Source of the DNA: an uncultured Bdellovibrionales bacterium
GTDB lineage: Bacteria > Bdellovibrionota > Bdellovibrionia > Bdellovibrionales > JAMPXM01
Direction of reading: 5' to 3'
NCBI GenBank assembly: GCA_937927435.1
Contig: CALBDW010000157.1
Span: 1-26,124 of the forward strand
DNA length: 26,124 bases
In this document: positions 22,359 to 26,124 of the stretch, piece after piece
Layout: each line of letters opens with the position of its first letter
How positions within the stretch are numbered: the first letter of the stretch is position 1
Made by a program: the position numbers and the translations under genes
Notes under the pieces: model-generated
What the model was told of the DNA's origin: nothing
The model's database searches: none
What the model saw: the letters and a program-made list of their open reading frames with translations, nothing else

Positions 22359-23312
22359 ATGAGTCCGGAAACGAATACTGGGGAACAAAAAATCGAGAAG
22401 GTGATCATCATCGGTTCGGGACCGGCCGGCTACACGGCCGCGATCTATACTTCCCGGGCTCTTTTGGAGCCGTTGGTCTTCGAAGGCGAAGATGCCGGTG
22501 GGCAATTGATGCTGACCACGGAGGTTGAAAACTACCCGGGCTTTTCGAAAGGCATTACGGGGCCCGCGTTGATGGAAGAAATGCGTGCTCAAGCGGAGCG
22601 CTTCGGCACCCGCTTCATCCGTCGGAACGTGACGAAAGTCGATTTCTCGTCGCGACCCTTCAAAATCTGGGATGGGGATAAGATGTATCTCGCCCATGCC
22701 GTGATCGTTTGCACGGGCGCAAGCGCGAAGTATCTCGGTCTTGAATCGGAGCGGGCTTTCTTCAATAAGGGAGTGTCGGCATGCGCGACTTGTGACGGCG
22801 CCTTCTTCCGCAATATGGAAGTGGCGGTGGTCGGCGGCGGCGATACGGCGATGGAGGAGGCGACATTCCTGACCCGTTTCGCGTCCAAAGTCTATATCAT
22901 CCACCGTCGCGACCAGTTCCGAGCTTCGAAAATCATGGCCGACAAGGCGCTGAGCAACCCCAAGATCGAAGTTATCTGGAATACGGTGGTCGAGGAGGTT
23001 CTCGGTGACCAGTTCGTGACGGGACTGAAGATTCGCAACGTCGTGACCGGCGAGGTGAAAGAACTGCCTGTTCAGGGACTGTTCCTGGCCATTGGCCATA
23101 AACCGAACACGGAAATCTTCAAGGGTATCCTCGAACTCGACGAAACCGGATATATTAAGACGAAACCGCATTCTACATACACTTCCGTCGAAGGGGTTTT
23201 CGCCGCCGGTGACGTGCAGGACCATGTCTATCGTCAAGCCATTACGGCCGCGGGCAGCGGTTGTATGGCGGCGATCGACGCCGAAAGGTGGCTTGAATCA
23301 CAAGGACTGTAA
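22359..23312 (+). CDS. trxB: Thioredoxin reductase
   Basis: The product has 317 residues, the usual length. The FAD-binding GSGPAGYTAA (19-28), the redox-active CATC (Cys142 and Cys145) in SACATCDGAFF, the NADPH-binding GGGDTAMEEA, and the C-terminal AAGDVQDHVYRQAITAAGSG flavin motif are all intact. It passes electrons from NADPH through FAD to thioredoxin in the cytoplasm. AAGGG precedes the ATG at good spacing, and a promoter-like pair lies at 22295. The response regulator gene starts 30 bases after its stop, so the two are probably co-transcribed. Confidence 0.96.
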   Translation: MSPETNTGEQKIEKVIIIGSGPAGYTAAIYTSRALLEPLVFEGEDAGGQLMLTTEVENYPGFSKGITGPALMEEMRAQAERFGTRFIRRNVTKVDFSSRPFKIWDGDKMYLAHAVIVCTGASAKYLGLESERAFFNKGVSACATCDGAFFRNMEVAVVGGGDTAMEEATFLTRFASKVYIIHRRDQFRASKIMADKALSNPKIEVIWNTVVEEVLGDQFVTGLKIRNVVTGEVKELPVQGLFLAIGHKPNTEIFKGILELDETGYIKTKPHSTYTSVEGVFAAGDVQDHVYRQAITAAGSGCMAAIDAERWLESQGL

Positions 23313-23342
23313 CGCGCGGATTGCAGAATCGGGAGGAAACGG

Positions 23343-23840
23343 ATGTCCAAACCGAAGATCAACACGAAGGATCTTGTCGAGAAAATCGAGAAGATCACCA
23401 GGGAGCGGATGACTAAGGAAAGCGTCGTTGATCTCGGTTCTTTCCGCGAGTTGAAGAAGAAAGAAACTCCCCGCACGATCCTCATCATCGAAGATGACGA
23501 GACCATGAGGAGCGCTCTTCGGCGTATCTTCGAAGCCGATGGGCTGAACGTTAAGACGGCGGCCGACGGCACACAATTGTCGCATGTACTCGACGACAAC
23601 CCGATCGACTTGATCATTCTCGATATCGGGTTGCCGTGGATCAACGGTCTCGAACTTGCCAAGCTTCTGAAAGAGCATGATGACCTGAAGCATATTCCGC
23701 TGATTTTCGTCAGCGGAAAGACCAGCGAGTTCGACGTCAAGCGCGGCTTTGAAGCCGGCGCCGACGATTACATCAAGAAACCGTTCGAAATCGAACACAT
23801 GAAAAAAACGGTGCACACCTTGCTGAAACTCAGCAAGTGA
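23343..23840 (+). CDS. Single-domain response regulator with N-terminal extension
   Basis: The product has 165 residues. GGAGG lies six bases before the ATG. Residues 1-42 are a charged, helix-prone extension (KDLVEKIEKITRERMTKESV). The receiver domain follows: acidic Glu50-Asp51-Asp52, phospho-acceptor Asp94 in LIILDIGLPW, Ser124 in FVSGKT and Lys146 in IKKPFE. There is no output domain, so it likely acts by protein contact or as a phosphate relay. The extension could be a partner-binding or dimerising helix. It follows trxB by 30 bases, and its histidine kinase is not in the window. Confidence 0.92.
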   Translation: MSKPKINTKDLVEKIEKITRERMTKESVVDLGSFRELKKKETPRTILIIEDDETMRSALRRIFEADGLNVKTAADGTQLSHVLDDNPIDLIILDIGLPWINGLELAKLLKEHDDLKHIPLIFVSGKTSEFDVKRGFEAGADDYIKKPFEIEHMKKTVHTLLKLSK

Positions 23841-23850
23841 CAGCGGTGCC

Positions 23851-24474
23851 TTAGCGGGCCGCCAGTCTGCTTTCGGCGGCCGGATACGTGCGTACGATCT
23901 TTTTATTCATGTTCCCGATTTCGTGTCCCACGACGGTGAGCGAACGGATATTGAGGCTGAAGAAGTTGATTGCGGCGTCTGTCAGCGTCGAGGTGACCCG
24001 AACCAATTTCTTGTTTTTCAGCCTCATGTAAGCCCCTACCAGACAAGAGTTGCCATACTGTTCGGACCGAATGAGGAGCCGTTCGTCCGCCAAATCATGA
24101 TGAAGCTGTCTTAAGTCCGTGAGTCTCACGTAGAAGGAATACGGGTCGTCTTTAATGTCTTCGACCGGCATGCGCGAGAGGAACTGGTTCGCCAATTGCG
24201 GAGCCGGGTCGAAGCGGACGCCGTCGTCGAGCCAGTAAAGGCCGAACGTCGGCTGTTGCTTTTGCCTGTCGTAGATGATCCGGCAGTTCCGGTCGACCTT
24301 CGTGTAGATGATGATGATGTTTTCCGGATTAAAGGTTTTTTCGAAAACGAACAACGGCACGTGTTCGCCGAAGTACTTATTGATGGTCGTTCCCAACGGC
24401 GGATGATTCGCGTGTGCCGCGAGAGAGATGAAAAGTCCTGCAATGACCGTCAACACCCCTGCAAACTTTTTCAT
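23851..24474 (-). CDS. Secreted protein of unknown function, possibly DUF4833-like
   Basis: The product has 207 residues. GGAAAGGAAG precedes ATG 24474. The signal peptide is clear (MKKFAGVLTVIAGLFISLAA, cleavage after HA near 22). The mature part begins with a conserved-looking core, LFVFEKTFNPENIIIIYTKV followed by DRNC and PTFGLYWLDDGVRFDP. This recalls small periplasmic domains of the DUF4833 type, but I cannot confirm that. Two cysteines are near the middle. The upstream gap holds a minus-strand terminator-like hairpin about 80 bases before the start, so the gene may have a regulated leader. Its stop is ten bases from the convergent response regulator. Confidence 0.75.
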   Translation of the reverse strand: MKKFAGVLTVIAGLFISLAAHANHPPLGTTINKYFGEHVPLFVFEKTFNPENIIIIYTKVDRNCRIIYDRQKQQPTFGLYWLDDGVRFDPAPQLANQFLSRMPVEDIKDDPYSFYVRLTDLRQLHHDLADERLLIRSEQYGNSCLVGAYMRLKNKKLVRVTSTLTDAAINFFSLNIRSLTVVGHEIGNMNKKIVRTYPAAESRLAAR

Positions 24475-24553
24475 GGCAACTTCCTTTCCCCTTACGAACC
24501 CTCATTGGGTGATCACCACCCGTCTTGGGGGCCGTCGCAATCGATGTGCCAAG

Positions 24554-24573
24554 AAAAAAAGCGCTCTAAGCGC
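24554..24573 (-). terminator. Orphan intrinsic terminator-like hairpin on the minus strand
   Basis: On the minus strand GCGCT, a TAG loop and AGCGC are followed by seven T (plus-strand A run 24554-24560, stem 24561-24573). It lies 80 bases before the gene starting at 24474 and ends no known gene, which suggests an attenuator or a small RNA end. Confidence 0.55.
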
Positions 24574-24625
24574 AACAGGTTTCATCTGGTAAACAAGCTG
24601 TGCCGAGATTTGTTTGTTTGCTGCG

Positions 24626-24691
24626 GCGCAAGTTTACGGAATTTCAAGAATCGGGCGCTCGGGGTAGGGGCGCCAATTTGTGTAAACGCGC
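24626..24691 (-). other. Nested inverted repeats, candidate structured RNA
   Basis: GTTTAC (24632-24637) pairs with GTAAAC (24682-24687) and GCGC (24626-24629) with GCGC (24688-24691), separated by a two-base bulge. Inside, GGCGC (24654-24658) pairs with GCGCC (24670-24674). With the terminator at 24554-24573 this could be a minus-strand RNA of about 140 bases or the leader of the gene at 24474. The rest of the 324-base gap (24475-24798) has no supported gene. Confidence 0.35.
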
Positions 24692-24798
24692 AAGCCAAGG
24701 GCGCGTAAAAAATCATTTATTTGCAGCTCATCTGGCCCCCGGTTTGCTACTTCTCCCCTTGTTTGGACCGAATAAGCCGTGTGGGAGCCGGAGGACCG

Positions 24799-25584
24799 AT
24801 GTTGATCCGTTTGTTTTTAGCGCTCGTCTTTGTCCTGGCGGGCGGGGCTCACGCATTCGCTGGCCCGGCCATGCCGCTTGAAGAGCGGCGTGCGGTCCTC
24901 ATTCAAAACGGATACGAGCGTTGGGAATGGATGCGTTCCGATTGCGAGGATTGCGAGATCTACTTCCTGACGGCCGCGCCCGAAATGCAGACCGAAAAGG
25001 TTCAGGCGTTTTTTTACGCTCTCGTCGACAAAAAGGCTGAATTGCAGCGTTTATTCAATGTGGGCGGCCAGGAGTACACGCTGCTGGCGACGATGTCGAT
25101 CGGGATTCTGGGTCGCGAATCGAAGTTTTGGACGAGCCCCCGTTACGTTTTGAAGGAAAGCGCTCCGTGGCTGGTTCATTTGGTGAAAGTCGTGCGCGCC
25201 TATCTCAAGGGCGATACGAACGTTGCGCCTTTAAGCCGCGGGCCGACCCAAATCAAGTACATTCCAGCCCCGATCGTGGAAGTTTACGGCGTGACTCCTG
25301 ATACGTTGCATGTTCCGGAAAACGCCGCCGTCGCGACGATGGGTTTTTTGATCGAGGCGCTGGGGGAATTAAAGCGCCGGATCGTGATCAATAATCTGAG
25401 CTATATCAACGAAAGCAACTACGTCGATTACCTGCCGTATTTATACTTCGGTTCGAAGAGAAAACTGATCAATGGACAGGCGACGCCGGAAACGAATCTT
25501 TATGTCCGGGAGATGAAACATTACATGTCGCAAGTCGAAGTGTACGAGCGACGCCCGGAGGAAGGTGTCTCGCGCCTTCACTGA
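24799..25584 (+). CDS. Secreted protein with lysozyme-like features
   Basis: The product has 261 residues. ATG 24799 has GGAGGA upstream and opens on a signal peptide (LIRLFLALVFVLAGGAHAFA). In the mature part Glu107 stands in IGILGRESKFW, followed at some distance by SRGPTQIKYI (146-155) and a helix PENAAVATMGFL. This order, Glu-Ser then Gly-x-x-Gln-Ile then an Ala-rich helix, resembles soluble lytic transglycosylases, so it may cleave peptidoglycan. The match is by motif only, and the flanks are unlike standard SLT domains. Cys49 and Cys52 form a C-x2-C pair near the mature start. A branched stem-loop covers its 3' end. Confidence 0.7.
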   Translation: MLIRLFLALVFVLAGGAHAFAGPAMPLEERRAVLIQNGYERWEWMRSDCEDCEIYFLTAAPEMQTEKVQAFFYALVDKKAELQRLFNVGGQEYTLLATMSIGILGRESKFWTSPRYVLKESAPWLVHLVKVVRAYLKGDTNVAPLSRGPTQIKYIPAPIVEVYGVTPDTLHVPENAAVATMGFLIEALGELKRRIVINNLSYINESNYVDYLPYLYFGSKRKLINGQATPETNLYVREMKHYMSQVEVYERRPEEGVSRLH

Positions 25585-25594
25585 CTTCCGGGCG
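25552..25594 (+). terminator. Branched stem-loop at the gene end, possible terminator
   Basis: The outer arms CGCCCGGA (25552-25559) and TCCGGGCG (25587-25594) are perfect, with an inner stem GAAGG (25561-25565) and CCTTC (25575-25579). No U tract follows. It sits between convergent genes and includes the stop codon. Confidence 0.4.
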
Positions 25595-25601
25595 TGATTC
25601 T

Positions 25602-26124
25602 TCACACGCGGATACAAGCGGTTTCGTGATCAGGCCGCGTCACGCGCAGGTTCGGACAATTGGACCTGCAATCCTCGATCGCTTCCGGGCAACGCGGGTG
25701 GAAGAAGCAACCTGACGGCGGGTTGATCGGGCTCGGAACATCGCCCGTGAGAATGATCCGCTGGTCTTTCTTGCGCGGGTCCGGAATAGGGATCGCCGAC
25801 AGAAGAGCCTTTGTATAGGGATGAGTCGGGTGCATGTAGAGTTCATCCGCTTCGGCGATTTCGACGACCTTACCGAGGTACATCACGGCCACGCGGTTTG
25901 AGATGTGTTCCACGACTTTGAGGTCGTGCGCGATGAAGAGATAGGTCAGGCCGAGCTGCTGTTGAAGATCCATGAGCAAGTTGATGACTTGGGCCTGGAT
26001 CGAAACGTCGAGCGCGGAAACCGGCTCGTCGCAAACGATGAAGCTCGGTTCGACCGCCAAGGCGCGTGCGATTCCGATCCGCTGCCGTTGTCCGCCGGAG
26101 AACTCGTGCGGATAACGGTTGATG
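25602..26124 (-). CDS. Oligopeptide/dipeptide ABC transporter ATPase, C-terminal part (cut by window edge)
   Basis: 174 residues are visible, open to the window edge. The ABC signature SGGQRQRIGIARAL, Walker B FIVCDEPVSALDVS, and the switch histidine in IAHDLKVVEHIS are present. The C-terminal oligopeptide-transporter extension HPTHPYTKALLSAIP and the cysteine-containing end (GCFFHPRCPEAIEDC, CPNLR, ACIRV) mark the OppF/DppF-like group. It hydrolyses ATP at the inner membrane to drive peptide uptake. It could energise the yejABE-type transporter at 8063-11807, which has no ATPase next to it, but a separate Opp system upstream is equally possible. Confidence 0.93.
   Translation of the reverse strand, partial: INRYPHEFSGGQRQRIGIARALAVEPSFIVCDEPVSALDVSIQAQVINLLMDLQQQLGLTYLFIAHDLKVVEHISNRVAVMYLGKVVEIAEADELYMHPTHPYTKALLSAIPIPDPRKKDQRIILTGDVPSPINPPSGCFFHPRCPEAIEDCRSNCPNLRVTRPDHETACIRV

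Noticed and set aside
22317..23237. Minus-strand open frame of 306 codons opposite trxB
   Set aside because: trxB on the plus strand has every active-site motif; the opposite frame has none.
24570..24605. TGTTTACCAG on the minus strand resembles bacterial SRP RNA
   Set aside because: The conserved GGAAGGAAGCAGCC part of SRP RNA is absent, so the ten-base match is probably chance.
24196..24708. Plus-strand frame across the gap and opposite the secreted-protein gene
   Set aside because: The minus-strand gene has a signal peptide and a good ribosome-binding site; this frame has neither.
1..26124. tRNA or rRNA genes, CRISPR arrays, transposases, phage genes, toxin-antitoxin pairs
   Set aside because: Looked for by eye on both strands; no tRNA T-loop sequence, regular spaced repeats or recognisable mobile or defence proteins were seen.

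Overview
The window looks like chromosomal DNA of a Gram-negative bacterium: many signal peptides and lipoboxes, a periplasmic-binding-protein ABC transporter, and dense single-gene or short-operon packing with about 55% GC. The mix of small secreted proteins of unknown function, two secreted lysozyme-like proteins, a DksA-like protein without its zinc cysteines, a receiver-GGDEF protein and a leuS-speA pair suggests a Bdellovibrionota or Oligoflexia relative. That assignment is inference; there is no rRNA or other taxonomic marker here.

Layout. 1-155: start of an unknown minus-strand gene cut by the window edge. 156-2419: a structured leader, then three plus-strand genes for exported proteins, including a probable lytic-transglycosylase-like enzyme. 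2420-5600: an ATP-grasp gene (minus), divergent from xthA-fxsA and a two-SH3b exported protein. 5601-6331: a small TraR/DksA-like gene with a clear terminator. 6330-7849: speB (agmatinase) translationally coupled to a YkgJ-type cysteine-cluster gene (minus). 8063-11807: a yejABE-type peptide ABC transporter operon whose yejE homologue carries an in-frame TAA, closed by a strong terminator. 11855-16843: a small cysteine-rich secreted protein, then leuS-speA (minus, overlapping by 4 bases) behind a structured leader. 17103-20388: receiver-GGDEF diguanylate cyclase, CDF metal transporter, tiny acidic lipoprotein, trmB. 20385-22234: a 498-residue lipoprotein and a [2Fe-2S] ferredoxin (minus). 22359-23840: trxB and a receiver-only response regulator. 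23851-25584: two divergent secreted proteins flanking a structured non-coding gap. 25602-26124: the C-terminal part of an Opp/Dpp-type ATPase cut by the window edge.

How it fits together. SpeA (arginine to agmatine) and SpeB (agmatine to putrescine plus urea) form the two-step agmatine route and flank the peptide transporter, but on separate transcripts. The rest is housekeeping (leuS, trmB, xthA, trxB), second-messenger signalling and cell-envelope proteins. I see no phage, transposon, CRISPR or recognised defence island. The items most worth a second look are the in-frame stop in yejE, the three structured non-coding regions (242-325, about 16874-17055, 24554-24691), and the secreted lysozyme-like proteins.
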